A DNA stretch of 64,000 nucleotides, taken from Gambelia wislizenii. Taxonomy: Eukaryota > Chordata > Lepidosauria > Squamata > Crotaphytidae. The DNA lies in contig JAUMIR010000005.1 in assembly GCA_030847615.1 (NCBI GenBank), positions 60,043,001-60,107,000 of the forward strand, in the 5' to 3' direction. Both the position numbers and the translations under genes were made by a program. Below, piece by piece: positions 1 to 13,055 of this stretch. Under the pieces are notes generated by a model, which did not search any database, was not told where the DNA came from, and saw only the letters and a program-made list of their open reading frames with translations. Numbering within the stretch: the stretch's first letter is position 1; every line of letters begins with the position of its first letter.

Positions 1-334
1 GATAGCCCTGTTTAAGTATTTGAAGGGGTGTCACGTTGAGGATGGAGCAGGCTTGTTTTCTGCTGCTCCAGAGACTGGAACACGGAGTAATGGATGCAAG
101 CTCAAGGAACAGAGATTCCACCGCACCATTAGGAGGAACTTTTTGACAGTAAGAGCTGTTCAGCAGTGGAACACAGTCCCTCGGAGCGTGGTGGGGTCTC
201 CTTCCTTGGAGGTCTTTAAACAGAGTCTGGATTGCCATCTGTCGGGGATGCTTTGATCATGATTTCCTGCGTGGCAGGGGGTTGGACTGGATGTCCCTCG
301 CGGTCTCTTCCAACTCTACAATTCTATGATTCTA
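1..334 (+). mobile_element. CR1 LINE, 3' end of ORF2 and 3' UTR
   Basis: The translation [20 protein letters not shown] continuing to [12 protein letters not shown] and SPSLEVFKQSLDCHLSGML is the C-terminal end of CR1 ORF2. The copy ends in the characteristic ATTCTATGATTCTA octamer-type tail. It enters from the left edge, so its 5' extent is unknown. The last codons up to the ORF2 stop (about 256) are open in this copy. Confidence 0.85.
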
Positions 335-344
335 AGAGCTTTTT

Positions 345-1105
345 AAAAGCTATTTAGGTGGTGATATGACAGATCTCATTCGGCAGGCCATTCCATAATC
401 TGGGAGCAATAGCCGAAAAGGCCCTCTGGGAGGTCGAAGAAAGCCTAGTTTTTAAAGGTTGTAACAAATTCCTCCCAGTGAACCTAAGTGCACGGGGAGG
501 ATTATATGGAGGGAGGCGGTCCTGAAGATAGGTTGGACCCAAGCCATTTAGGACTCTAAAGGTGATAACCAACACCTTGTACTGGGCCCGGAAACTAATG
601 GGCAGCCAGTGGAGTGATCTTAAGATCAGTGTTATATGGTCTCTTCTGGATGTACCCGAGATCAGTCTGGCTGCCATATTCTGTACTAATTGAAGTTTCC
701 AGACCAAGCACGAGGGTAGCCCCATGTAGAGTGCATTACAGAAAGCAAGACGGGGGGTTACCAGAGCATGTACCACAGTCTCAAGATCCCTGACTTCCAG
801 GAAAGAGCACAGCTGGCATATCAGCCAAAGCTGACAACAGGCACTCTTGACCATCGCATTTACCTGATTTGTCATCTGGACGGGTCCAGGAGCACCCCCA
901 GACTGCAAACATAGTCCTTGGAGGAGAGCATGACCCCATCCAGGACTGGAGCTTGTATCCCAATGCCTGGGTTCAGGGCTGCTACCGTGAGTATCTCTGT
1001 TTTATCTGGATTCAGCTTCAATTTGTAGTACCTGTGTCTGCATCCCAGAATATTACAAACAGATTTATCTGTGGGATGTGCATCCAGATCAGCTTGAACA
1101 CTTAG
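345..1105 (-). mobile_element. L2-type LINE fragment (RT C-terminal region)
   Basis: The minus strand encodes KLQLVQNMAARLISGTSRRD, LHWLPISFRAQYKVLVITF and RAFSAIAPRLWNGLP, the well-known C-terminal signature of L2-clade ORF2. Upstream on the same strand (about 880-1060), other frames give a degenerate continuation similar to the LNPDKTE region after the YADD motif. Its own 3' tail is missing: it abuts the CR1 end at about 335-345. Confidence 0.8.
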
Positions 1106-1133
1106 AGGCTCTACAGTTGATAATTTTCTTTAA

Positions 1134-1157
1134 TGTGTGTGTGTGTGTGTGTGTGTG
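1134..1157. repeat. (GT)n microsatellite
   Basis: A pure dinucleotide run follows AATGTGTG. It is followed by TGCCTTCAAGTCATATGAAA, which resembles the tail of the tRNA-derived SINE seen elsewhere in the window. Confidence 0.85.
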
Positions 1158-1159
1158 CC

Positions 1160-2480
1160 TTCAAGTCATATGAAACCAATACTCTGCATGACATATGCAA
1201 CTGCTGGATAGGACTGTGTAGCTGATATGTTCTGTATGGTTTATTTCGCACTACTGGTAGGTCTGTTAAGGTGATAACAGGCTTGTACCAGAACTACACA
1301 GTACTATCCAAGTCTCAATAGTGTGAATGTTCTCTGGGTACTGTAGTCTCTGCTTATCCACAGGAAACACATTCCAAGACATTCAGCAGATACTTGCAAC
1401 CATGGATAGTACTGAAGCCTATATTTTCAAAAGTTTAAGGTTGACTGTTTAAACTTAACCACTACCAAGAGTTAAAGGGGGCTTGGAAACAATGCTTCCT
1501 ATGGACAGGAAGACTCCTCCCCACTCACCTGGCATCCCAAGGAGGGTGGGGGAACTGATCTGCTCTCAACTTTCTTCTTGTGGCTTCCTCAACAGATACT
1601 TGCACAACAAGCAGAAGGTGGGAGGTCAACTTCTGCATACCAAGTATACCATAGAATTGCACTGGAGGAAGGCCACTTTTCTTGGTAGCAGTGACCATGG
1701 GTAATTGAAACCATAGAAAGTAGTTCTATAAGGTGTGGGGGGGGTATTGTACATGAGACTACAGCAAATACAACTACTATTTAGCTAAGGCTCCATTCCT
1801 AAGCCACACAATTAGAAGTGCATTAAAGGAGCATATCTCCCAGGAAATCCATTCCTTCATTACTTGTATAGTAAGTGTAGTTGACGCTGATGAATGACAT
1901 GCATATCTATTTCTTTCCAATTAGTAAAAAACAAAGCAAAAATAACAACAGACATCTGATGAAGTGGATTGGAGTCCACAAAAACTTATGTTGGAAATTT
2001 CTTTTTCTCGGTTGCTACATTTGCTCAGTTGTCTTTATATCTTTTTATAACAACAGACAACTGTACACAGGATATACATAGCCTCTTCTCTTGCACAATA
2101 AATCATTTTGGTAAAGGAATTCAGACCTGTACTCCTCACCTTCTTTAAGCAAATAAAACTATTTGATGCTTAAGTTCATCAGTTACAGAAAGTTACAGCC
2201 TGTTTTGTTCCAACTGGATCAGGGTCAATGTTTTTCTTTCACTGATACCAGAGGAAGTGCAGGCCATTTACTGGTACATTGTGACAGCTTTGTCTATTGA
2301 TTACTTTATTGGCTTCATTGAGAAAGGAGGATCTTTCCAGTTGTAAGACTGCCAGGGATTCAAAAGTGCCAACTGCACAGCATGACTTGAAGAATTATTT
2401 GATTACTCAAACAGAAGAGTTCTTACTGTGTCGAATCCAGTGAAAGCCAATTTCAGTAAAGCAATATGAACTAGAGAGGA
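1160..2480. other. Intronic stretch with little recognisable content
   Basis: A weak Tigger-like trace is visible at about 1350-1420 (CTTATCCACAGG, AACCATGGATAG). A motif near 1955-2000 (CATCTGATGAAGTGGA) recurs, inverted and diverged, at about 52755-52780. No gene is seen. Confidence 0.35.
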
Positions 2481-2481
2481 T

Positions 2482-2557
2482 TCTTTTCTTTTCTTTTCTT
2501 TTCTTTTCTTTCTTTCTTTCTTTCTTTCCTTCCTTCCTTCCTTCCTTCCTTCCTTCC
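2482..2557. repeat. Pyrimidine microsatellite: (TTCTT)n, (TTTC)n, (TTCC)n
   Basis: Three adjoining blocks shift from pentamer to tetramer units, all polypyrimidine on the plus strand. The minus-strand ORF here is the KKERKKE low-complexity translation of this repeat and not a gene. Confidence 0.9.
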
Positions 2558-3164
2558 TAACTGACTGATTGAAAGATTGATTGACTGGATTTCTATACCA
2601 CACCATCAACTCCCAAGAGAACCCATTCAAGCTTTTTTTAATAAAACTAATCCACAAGAAAAACAGGAGAAACTAAATGGATTCTTTTAAAATTACACCC
2701 ATCTACTTTTTGAAATACTCTACAATATTTTAAAAATTAAAAATGACTGAAGCATCAAATACACATCTTCCCTAGGAAAGCAATAATATATTAAATTACC
2801 TCACATTCTTATGCTCAGAATTCACACAGGATTCTTCAAAGAATCAGAGTTGTCTGTGCTATGGTTTTGCCTGTAACTATAGTCCTACTCAGTCATTCAC
2901 TCATGAGTTAAGAACTGCACAAAGGAAAATAGCAAGACAAGCATCAACTGGCCTCACTCCACTGCTGCATCTTTCTTGCCATCCTCATTTAGTTCTGTAA
3001 AAGAGGAACCTGCTCTAAGACCTTGACTAGATGGGCAATTTACTCTTGCCTTGGAGTCCTGCAGCCCAAACGACACAGCCTTTTGCTCCATTTTGCACCC
3101 CAGCAGTCCTCACAAAGCCCGGGACTAAGTTGGGGGGGGAGGCAAGGTAAAGCCTATTAAAACA

Positions 3165-3548
3165 TTTCATTAAAATACAGAGGAGAAACGGCCTCTTTTA
3201 GGATAAACCAGATTGGGCCCTGTGGGAATGCAGGTGGCCGTACAGACATGCTGGCCCATCTTTGCAGCTACCACCGCTTCAATTTCTGAAGCCAGAAAGC
3301 AGGCCCGCAGAATGTGACCTAGGCTGCTTACATGCAGGGGGCCTTGATCACATGCTGTGTGCCCCCTTCCTGGCTTCAGAGAGTGTGGCACAGACAGAAG
3401 CGGTAGCAGCAGCAGAGACAGCCCAGTGTATCCATGCGGACTCCTGCCCATTTCATGCAGGTAACAGGGAAGCAATGGGCCAGATCCAGGCTCGGAATAC
3501 ACCGGTGGGAAGCCAGTATGTTCTGGCCCTTGTAGATGAGCCCTAAGT
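3165..3548. mobile_element. Palindromic MITE-like element, hAT-style ends
   Basis: Partially self-complementary: GAAGCCAGAAAGCAGGCCC near 3290 is mirrored by CCCCCTTCCTGGCTTC near 3365-3380. The right end (GTAGATGAGCCCTAAGTC) matches, inverted, the left end of the element at 24897. The left boundary is unclear. Confidence 0.4.
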
Positions 3549-3619
3549 CTTTTGGTTCTTCAGCACCACTGCTACAAGTTGGTCTCTGGTGGCAGGTTTC
3601 CTCTCCAGCTGTGGAGTGG

Positions 3620-3960
3620 AAAGTTCACAAAGCTTGGACTCAAAGCTGCTTACAAATGAAAACAAATACAACGTAGCCAAAATGTATAGCAGGTTAACAT
3701 TAAAATGTAGTTAAACTGTCAAAAGCATTAACAACATTTTCAAAATGCCATTAAAACAAATAAAATTAAAAACAATTAAAAACAATGCAGCACTGTATTA
3801 AAAGTATCTTTTAAAAAACATTCAGTCCTCATAAGCCTATTGGAATAAAAAAGTTTTTGCTTGCCGATGGAAGGACAGCAAGAAGGGAGCCATTCTTGCA
3901 TCCTGAAAAGGGGAGCTTCAGAGCTTAGCAGTGGCCAACCTATTTAGAGATGTTGGTAGC
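3620..3960 (-). mobile_element. L2-type LINE 3' region, degenerate
   Basis: An A-rich block with many ATTAAAAC-type motifs is followed by GACAGCAAGAAGGGAGCCAT. The same arrangement occurs at 13765-14440 (GACAGCAAGGAGGGAGCCAT), where an L2-like protein is still readable. Interpreted as the 3' part of an L2-like LINE on the minus strand. Confidence 0.5.
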
Positions 3961-4004
3961 AAATTTTCCAGTGCTATATTTCTTTGTAGCAAATGTTTCA
4001 TATC

Positions 4005-4038
4005 TCTCTCTCTCACACACACACACACAGAGAGAGAG
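4005..4038. repeat. (TC)n(AC)n(AG)n compound microsatellite
   Basis: The order is CTCTCTCTCTC, then CACACACACACACA, then GAGAGAGAG. The overlapping short ORFs are its low-complexity products. Confidence 0.85.
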
Positions 4039-5240
4039 TTAAATGGGCTGCTGTATTACAGTCAGTTGTGTTAGACAGGCTAAATATAGGATATGAAGTT
4101 CTAGTTACTCTTCTAAGGATAGAAGCAATGACCAACCCTAATGCTGAGAGGAACAGACTAACAAATGAGCACACTGCTAAGCTTGTTTCTATTTCACATA
4201 ATCTCTTACTTCTCAATCAGTCACAACTACATGTAGTCAAGACAAAATGGGATATGCTCCCTGTGTCCACACACTCACACCCATCCTTTAGCAAAACAAA
4301 ATATTCAACTAGTTGTATTGAATTAGTTTTTTCTCTCAACTTGAAATGGAATGATAAGTAGTTTCTCAGCTTCAAATGGAATGATAAGTAGTGTAAAGAG
4401 TAAGCAAAGGTACTACAGTTACACTTAAGAAAAATAAATTAAACTGATGATTTAAGACGTAACAGGAACAGTTCTATTTAGGCATGTGACCTTAAAAATA
4501 GTGATCTTTCAGATATAGTCATTTTTGTTAAATATAAGGGAAGTATATGCTATTCTGCTCACAAGGTTACAAATATCCCAATAACATAAATTCTACATAA
4601 AGCTTGGAATGTATTTGAATATATCTAAACCAAATGTGCTAAATCAGATAACATTACTTAGATCAACTGGAAATTCTTCTGAATTTCCCCCCCAGAAAAC
4701 CCACATCACTTGCCCTGTTCCATGTCCCCACCAATCATGCCTGTGAATATCGTGTGGCAGTGCTTCTCAGGCTATGATTTTGGAAGACCAACAATTCCCA
4801 ACCCTCATAATATGCTGGGGACCAGTACCATAATTGTGCCCATTGGCTACAACTATTTCTTTCTTTCTTGCACACTCTTTGTTGACCAGAACCCAATGAC
4901 TTGGAGACCACCACTCTGAATAGCACTGTTTTTTGGATAGCCTCTGAGGGACTATGGGATTGTGTCTTAAGTCAGGAATGTGCAAAATACACCTGTCCAG
5001 CTCTTGGTGGAATTCAACTCCAGCAGGAGTTAAAATCCAATAACAGCTGGACAGCCGGGCTTTGACTAATATGGCATCCCTTTAGGAGAGAGATTGGAAA
5101 TCATTTACTACAGGGAAATTTCCTCTTCAGTTTGGCTCATGATTCTGAGGAGTTCATCTGGAACCTACTAAGTTAGCAAGAAGGAAATTGGAAAATATTG
5201 ATTCAGGTTGGATTAAATCCCTCTTTCCCTATCACCCTTT

Positions 5241-5785
5241 TAATAACAATAACAATAACAATAACAATAAATCTATTTATATACCACCCATTGGTAACCC
5301 AATCAGGTCAGTTAACAACATTAAAACACCATACAAAGTAAAACAGTATACTCCCTTCACCCCCTTAAAAAGTTATTAAATCAAATTACAAATTAAAACA
5401 ACAATTAAAACACTTAATAAAACACATACATGCATTTAACAATAACAGTAGATCCCCAGCAATATTCAGTTCCATTAATAAAGGAGGCTGTGGGGACTCT
5501 CCTGAAGGAGGGGGGGGGGTGTCCCGAGGTCAGGATAATCTATTCTGGAAAGGCCTGCCGGAAGAGATCCGTCTTGACAGCCTTTTTGAACCCGTCCAAA
5601 GATGTCAATTGACGGAGCTCATCTGGCAGGCTATTCCATAGTCTGGGGGCAACAACAGAAAAAGCCCTCTGGGAGGTACCCGAAAGCCTCGACTTTTGAG
5701 GCTGCAGCAAATTTCTCCCAGAGGACCAGAGTGCACGGGGAGGATTATAGGGGAGGAGGCAGTCCCTGAGATAGCTTGGACCCAC
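5241..5785 (-). mobile_element. L2-type LINE, 3' end with (TTATTG)n-like tail
   Basis: The minus strand encodes GPSYLRDCLLPYNPPRALWS, SQRAFSVVAPRLWNSLPDEL and FKKAVKTDLFRQAFPE. This is the same family as 345-1105 and 57246-57802. The 3' end is marked on the plus strand by (AATAAC)n at about 5241-5270, followed by ATCTATTTATATACCACCC. Confidence 0.8.
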
Positions 5786-6084
5786 AAGCAAACAAACCTC
5801 AAATACTGGTGGTTTTTTCCATTATGGAAATCCCCACACTATTCCCAATTTCCATAAATTTGTTCTGCTTGGCCTGATTTATACATGTTCTAGATTACAG
5901 AGAAAGGGCATATGTATATTGTCCACACTTGCACTGATTAAATGCATCAGAGGTGCTCTTACCCAGGCTAACAGTTAGAAACATGCTAATGTTAACACCT
6001 GCATTTTAAAATGACTAGGAATGACTCATTGTCCATATAAACTAGACATTCAGTATAAAGAAAAATGAAAAACCATCTTCTAGG

Positions 6085-6475
6085 GCCTTGACCCTGTATC
6101 CACAGGGGATAAGTTCAAAGATACCCCCCCCCCGAATACTTGGAACCGTGGATAATAGGGAACCCTATTATTTTCCCCCATCCAATATTTTTATTAGTTT
6201 ATAATATTAAAAATATAAAGTAACACATTTATGAAAACATATGGAACATTAAACAAAACAGAACAAGCATACACATTAAACTTAATAATACTTAGACTAA
6301 AATACTAAACCCAAACTGAAAAAAACCCAAACCCTATTATTTTCAACGAGACAAATGCCAGAGGTTGACCACAGAATCACCCTGGAGGACTTAGAAATGC
6401 CTAGAGAACACATTTTTTCAGACATGGATAAGTGAAATGGTGAATACTGAATCCGTGGGAATGGGGGTCAATCAG
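6085..6475. mobile_element. Degenerate Tigger-like MITE, interrupted
   Basis: The two halves around the insertion carry phrases typical of Tigger-like ends (CCCTGTATCCACAGG, AACCGTGGATAATAGGGAAC; ACTGAATCCGTGGGAATGGG). The ends are too decayed to define boundaries or target duplication. Confidence 0.4.
6161..6343. mobile_element. Short A-rich retroposon-like insertion with 14-bp target site duplication
   Basis: The 14-mer AACCCTATTATTTT occurs at 6161-6174 and again at 6330-6343, enclosing 155 bp of AT-rich sequence (6175-6329). The flanks join into one older Tigger-like sequence (GTATCCACAGGGGATAAG before; GACATGGATAAGTGAAATGG after). This shows a young insertion into an older repeat. The inserted family was not identified. 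Confidence 0.65.
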
Positions 6476-6661
6476 AATTGAAAAATTATTTGTCACAACA
6501 ATTATCTTATAGCAGGAAGTACTACAACTAAATTTTCTTCAAGTTACATACAGACATTGGCATAAATACAATTGCTAGTCTTAAGTAGAATAGATGTATT
6601 GAGAATCAATGGAACTTGCATAAGTATTGACTTATCAAGTATCTGTTGATTCAGCAGTGAT

Positions 6662-6879
6662 GGCCCATTCACACTACACAGTTATGGCACAGTGATTCCA
6701 CTTTAACTGCCATAGCTACATCCTATGGAATCCTGTAGTCTAGTGAGGCATTAGAGCTCTCTGGCTGAGAATTTTAAATGCCTCTCCCAATATTGCCAAT
6801 CCCAGAATTCCACAGGACAGAACCATAGCAGCTAAACTGTTATAATCGTGCTGTAATTGTGTGACGTGAATTGGTACCC
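6662..6879. mobile_element. Palindromic MITE, 'CACACTACACAGTTAT' family
   Basis: Left end GGCCCATTCACACTACACAG; right end read inverted GGTACCAATTCACGTCACAC. The inner arms TTCCACTTTAACTGCCATAG and ATCCCAGAATTCCACAGGA are shared with the copies at 25659, 40788, 51231 and others. No protein is encoded. Diverged copy. Confidence 0.6.
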
Positions 6880-8379
6880 TCTCTTTTGAGACTAACAATA
6901 GGCTTTGGGCCATGGGCTTTGAAGGTATCATGAATCTGCCTCTACAATTCAGACAGAATTTTCTGATCGACAGGACCAAAGCAGAGGGTTTTTTCCCCCA
7001 CACCTCATAATTCTTTCAAAATAGTGCTTCTCATGTCCTGTCATTTCTTTTCCCTTCACTTTTTTTTTTTTTTTTTTGGTAGCCTATTCCCTCGCACTTC
7101 CACTTTCCATGATCCCTCTCTTCTGCTGGAGATAGTGGGTGGGCTGTAACACTCACCCCCCCTCCCACAAAGGTGGAGTAAGACCCACTGACATTGCAAC
7201 TCACCACAGGAGAATTAACATTAACATTGCAACAACAACAACAACACCCCAGGTGAAATCCAGTGTAGTCTGAGCTAAAGCAGACTCAATGAAAATGATA
7301 GAACCCTCATAACTGTGAATAAGCGCTTTTATACAATACACTGGCAGGAAACCCTGCATCTACCTCATAGCCAAGGTGAATTTCTTTGATCTGCAGCAGC
7401 CCCGTAAATGCCACGCTCACTGGGCTTCTCTGATTGTAGATCGGAGTATCCCGCCATACTAATCCATGTTGGACTAAAAGGGCAGTCCTACACTGATCAC
7501 TTGTCTTATACGTCATACTATTTCCACCCACATGGCTGCGGATACTCTGGGCTCCCCCCCTCATCTGCTTGTGCATGCAAATAAGTAAATATACAAGGTC
7601 CCAGAATACTATGTTACTGGATAAGTGGAGATACGCTTATCCAGATTATGTGCACAATCACAATATTTTTAAAGCACCAGAATGGAGTCCCGTCTACTGG
7701 AAGTCCCACCCCAGCTTTGCTCCAAAGCTAATCCTCAACTGTCACATGGCCAAAAATCCAGTTTCCCCACTCAAATGTGGAGCAAACCACAAATCTTAAA
7801 GATCCAGAGTTTCCTGGAGAAACCTCAGTAAAAATGGGCATAATTGAAAATGGCATGTCAACTATGCTGCAAATATGAGGTGAGTACAGGGTTTTTTGCC
7901 CGTGTAGACAAGCCCTAACAATTCACATTCATTTCAATATTTCTACTGTAGTTGGGACTAGAATTAGATTTAGCCCAGTGAATGCGAAACACCTTTAACG
8001 TTCTTAACTATCATACAATAGAAAATGTCCTAAATCCAATTATTAGTCTCAACTAGAGTACAAAAAATGAATTGTAAGTGAATGCATATGTAAATTTAGC
8101 CAATTCAATGGGTCTACTCTAGCTGGAATTAACAATTGGATTTAGACCTAAACAGCATTAACTATAAATATTAAAATTAATAGATGTATGTTCCATAAAG
8201 CATCCCTGCATTATCCATCCCATTTCTGCACCATTATAAGAGCTACTACATAAGCCATTACTAATAGTCCATTACCTCTGTTCTTTTGATCCTAGGATTT
8301 TTAATTGGGAAAATCAAATTAATCTTCCTCATTTTTAAAAATCTCTATTCCTACATTAATCTCTCATGAATATTTTTAT

Positions 8380-8630
8380 TGTTAATTAATTAATTAATTA
8401 ATTATACCCCGCTTCTTCAGCCACAAGGCTATCAGAGCAGCTTACACATTGTTTTTAAGCAATAGCAATTTACACATCTACACTGCATTAAGCAGTTTCC
8501 AGTGTGTGTTAGCTAATTGCCCCCACAAGCTGGCTACTCATATTACCAACCTACAAAAGGATAGAAGGCTGAGCCCGCTGGAATCAAACTGTTTTGGAAC
8601 CTGGAATCGAATTGCTATCTATATCAATCT
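8380..8630 (-). mobile_element. tRNA-derived SINE with L2-like tail
   Basis: Inverted relative to the copy at 14441. It shares CTTCAGCCACAAGGCTATC, GTTAGCTAATTGCCCCCACA and AAAGGATAGAAGGCTGAG. The tail side carries (TTAA)n and TATACCCCGC, which matches the L2 tail GCGGGGTATA. The tRNA-like head is lost or decayed. Confidence 0.65.
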
Positions 8631-11600
8631 TTATCCCTCCATTTTAGTCTCTATTCCATTCTGACATTAACCATGTAACAGAACTATATACAGGATATTC
8701 TCTTTATAGCTATTCTGCCACTTAAACCGAAAGAACATGCAGAAAGGATAATCAATATTTAGCATCTATGTACTGTATTTCCACTAATGTTATATCCATT
8801 CATCTAGCTACTGAAACTAAAGCTATACAGATTATCACCTACTACAGTGTACTGTCACCTCATTCACAGGTCTCAGACCCATTCAGGAACTTTTGATATA
8901 TGCACACGTTTTCATTCCACACAGTCACAGCTGTTAACCACTCAGATCTGGTACTTGGGATCCAATACTATGCCTTATGAACTCCATCAATGCTACATCC
9001 AAAGAATTTATAGCATCACTGACACATTTGCGCTAGTTTCACATATGTGTAACTGGGGATATATTTCAGATTAACAACATTTTGTATGTATCACAAACAG
9101 CTGGATCATATCTATAAATGTAAGTTAATGCAACATATTTCTGTTCTGTTCAGGCTTAGCTTTCAGACCCATGAATAACAAGATAAATTTTGCTTAACTA
9201 TGTGCTTCAGTGTTCTGGTGCTCATTTAAATGGCTGCTCAATTATTTAGGACTCAGACATATTTTCAGAAAACTCTGACAGCTATGGCATATCCATAAAT
9301 ATTTGGAGTAGGAACTACATCTTGATTCTGTCTGTACAATATCAAGTGAAATGCAGTGACAGGATACTACAGTATAAATTATAGTGACACAATAATAATA
9401 CCTTTGCTTGCAGATAAGGAAATCAGTTTACTTCTACCAGGCTGGAGTAACGGTGTTACAATTGTTAGTATATTTTTAAAATCAAGACTACAAAAGGTAT
9501 TGTGACAGAACATGCAGTCTTTACTTTCAAACAACCACTAAACAAGATAACTGAAAGCCTGAATACTTACAGGCTACATATAAGGCATACCTTAGTGAAC
9601 AAAGCTTCTGAAAAAGGAACTCCTTTTTACCAAGTTTTTTTAACAGCTGCTCAGCTTGTCCTCTGTCTAGCTGGAAGTTTTTAAGCAGTATTGACATTGG
9701 GATAATGGTGGAGGCCAGAGAAACATTAGACGTTCAATATTCCTGGGCTGCTGCAGTAAAAATGCAATAAAGCTTAAGCTGGGAAATAATGAGATTCTAC
9801 TCTAGCCAATTCTACTTGTAGCTATATGTGCCTGCCCACAACAGGCAAGGTAAACAGCAACTCCCTGCAGAGTCCTCTACAGAGCACACACAAATAGAGA
9901 ACAGGGAAAAGCAGATAAGCCTGCCTCATGTTAAAAAAAAACCCATAGATCTATAAGTTTGGCCATCAAAATAATAAGAAAAGTGGAGGCTGGTGAAAGA
10001 AAGAAAAAATCACATCCACGGATGCATTTTGGAACAAGCTTTCAGGTGGTTTCTAGAAGGTTCAAAATGTTTTTCTTTACTTATGCAAGGCTTACCTGAC
10101 CATTTCATCTGTACATATTGTTAGTTCTGAATAAAAAAGTTTTCTGAAATGTATTGAACTGCCCTTTCTTTTTGTGGTGGTAGAAACTATCTCTATTTTT
10201 TCTATGCTATTTTTGTCTCTGGTACTAAATTTTCTGTTAAAAGACATAATGCCCAGGAACATATCTACTTCATTAACTGAGGTATACCTGTACACATTTT
10301 AAACAGCTGGCCTCCATGACAGACATGCAGATCTATGTGGAAGTAAGCCCCTACTTTGGGTTGACAGCCTTACTCACAGGGTGTTCAGGATTGGAGTCTA
10401 AATAAATGTCACATACTGTTCTAAAAGATACAGCTGTCAATGGCTGCTTGTCATGATGGCTACAAACTATCTACAGTATCAGAGGCAATATACTTCTCAA
10501 AACACCAGCAGTGGCTGGGGACACATGAGCAGAAGAACGCTATTACACCTGCCCTGCTTGTGGGCTTCCCATGTTTGGCCATGACAGAGAACAAGGCCTT
10601 AAGTCTGACTTGGTAAGACTCTTCTTATGTTTGTATAAGTCTATCATTCTCTAACACCAGTGGGAAACTGTAGCCCTAGGGTATTTTTGAGGGGCAAAGG
10701 ACCTCACAGCAACCCCATTTTTCATTATTCCCCCCCTTTCTTTTTCTTTTTTTTTTACTAAAAATGTCTTCCACCGCCAAGAGGCATGGGGGACAATTTC
10801 ACCCTCTCCTGGTATTCTCCTGGGCTGTTTTAAATCCTCTTTTTCAATCAGAAGTTGACTTATGCACATCTTTAATTGTTGTTCATTTCAGTGTAATGTT
10901 CTGATTAATAGAATACTGACCTCAAGTTTTAGCCACTGTACAGGTATATAAAAACTATGTAACCTGGACGAAAAAACACACAAAATAATCTTGCAACCTG
11001 GCTTTGTGCTCCAACGGTGGGTTTTGAATTGTTAAAAACATGGGTACTACTCTAATACATTCAGTGTTTTCCCCATTTTTCTCAATCCCTTCCTTTCCTC
11101 TGTTGATTCTTACTACAGTATTTTCTAGTTTTAAGCATTTATCTGGGTTCTGCCTCATTTACTCTTAAGCACCACTGAAGTTGAAAGCACTCTAGAAATA
11201 TTTAGCAGTTGCCATTACCGCACAATCTAGAACTGCTAAGTAGTGTGTTCCTCCATAGGTTAGCTAAATAAAAAAATAAATAAAGACAAAAAAACAAACA
11301 GATACAGAGAAAGGCATGGCATTAAGAATCAGTTACTGAGATATGTTGTGACACCCAAGAATTGCTGAGGATAAGATGTATGGACTAATGGACTAGGCTT
11401 TCCCAACCTGATGGCCTCCATACATGTTGGACTATAACTGTTGTCACGCCCAGCCAAACTGTAACAACAATTTATAGGGTATGAGGTTTTGGAAGGCTAC
11501 AACAGAGACTGATGATCTGACATGGTGTAAGGAGGTTTCCTGGGTTCCTAAATGGCCCCTTGGCCTACTAAGTTGGACAACAAATACAGTATACACTCAT

Positions 11601-12823
11601 TTTTGGATACTATTGTTTTAACTTTTTCAGATAAACTTCATGAAAGTAGCCTGAATTGAAGATTCAGGAAAACAAGAAAAACTTCCAAAAAAAAAAAGTA
11701 ATATAGGATGTGTCCCTTTGCCATGCCTTTTCAGCAACACAACTCACATTAGGAATGTCATGTATATATTATGTATATGAAGGTACATATTTCAATTATA
11801 AATAAAGAAACATTTAAAAAAAAAGGCATAGCCCCAGAAATATTGAGTTGTCACTTTTCAAAAAAAATCCTATCCCTGCTAGAACAGTTTTTCATACAAA
11901 AATTTAACCAATGTAAAGGCTTCCTGCCACTTTTCTCCATGCTAGAAAAATATTAACTTACTTAGCTTCTGATAATGAACCCATTTATTTAAGTTACACA
12001 AAATAAAACACTACATTACAGAATGGAAATGCATGCAAACCAGAGAGTTTTGACATAGATCAGTTCACTTGATCTTAATGGAGTTGGTTTATATCCAACA
12101 GTCAGATCCAGTACCTCCACAGTGTTGCTATGAAAGAGGAACCCTGATACCAACTGGCAGTTTCCTCTTCAAACATGACATCCTTCCCCACATCAATCAT
12201 CTGTTTAGAAGAGTAAGAAGGAAAATTCATGATCCCAAGGACTGAGGCCATTGTTGAATTTCTATGTGTGAGGCAGCTTTTAAAGTCACAGTAGTTAGAA
12301 CCAGGTTACAAGAGATACACTTTCAGCAATAATAAACTTAAAACCACATGAATCTGGGGCAAAGCGAGTGGAATCCAATTGTACTGGGAGTTAAGGCTTT
12401 CAAACAGGCCATAAGGATGTGGGTATCCTTTCAGGGCTGCTTAGATGTAGGTCTGCACACCCACTCAAATCTGGTACCAGCAAGCTGAACGAAAAGGGAT
12501 CTCAAGGGAAGCTAAAAACAGAACTTCAGAACCTAAACAGAGTCACACACATAATATCAAATCCAGACAGAGAGTTTGGTAGAAATTTGTGTGAGTACAG
12601 AAAGGCCACACAAATTCTTGTAACCTAATTCCAGATACCGTACTTAAAGACAGCAGCTTCCTGTAGATTTGCAGCAAGTCAAAGTTATGCACAGTTACTA
12701 AACCTGTACAGAATAAATACGTGCATAATTGCACTAGAGGAAAAATTAAAATATACACAGTAAACGTTCTTTGCAAAGCTATGTCTCAACTGCAATGAAC
12801 TCACAAACAAGCATTTATTGGTG
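8630..12823. other. Intronic AT-rich stretch, mostly unrecognised
   Basis: No exon, RNA gene or complete repeat was recognised. A faint half of the CCAGATGTTG-type MITE sits near 11410-11475. There are poly-T and poly-A runs near 10740 and 11690. The small ORFs are random. Confidence 0.4.
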
Positions 12824-13055
12824 TACAGTTGCCCCTCCGCATCCACGGATTGGGTATTCACGGATTTAAGTATTCACGGCTTGAAAATATTCTTTAAAAA
12901 ATAATAATCCAAAAAGCAAATCTTGATTTTGCCATCTTATATAAGGGACACCATTTTGATGTACCATTGCATATAATGGGACTGAGTATTCACGGATTTT
13001 GGTATCCACGGGGGTCCTGGAACCAAACCACAGAGAATATGAAGGGACAACTGTA
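12824..13055. mobile_element. Tigger-like (Tc1/mariner) MITE with TA duplication, copy A
   Basis: TA, then CAGTTGCCCCTCCGCATCC, about 228 bp, then GAAGGGACAACTG, then TA. The terminal inverted repeats begin CAGTTGYCCCT. It is non-autonomous and non-coding. Close relatives are at 28101-28334 (opposite orientation) and 62611-62842. It lies 66 bp from exon 2, inside intron 2. Confidence 0.85.

Noticed and set aside
4735..4926. Small ORFs on both strands around a region resembling the CCAGATGTTG-type MITE
   Set aside because: No family match and no splice or promoter context. The sequence is only faintly repeat-like and was not annotated.
12120..12230. Short open stretch on the minus strand as a possible FREM2 exon 3
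   Set aside because: The translation does not resemble the segment expected after the CSPG array, and the splice sites are not convincing.
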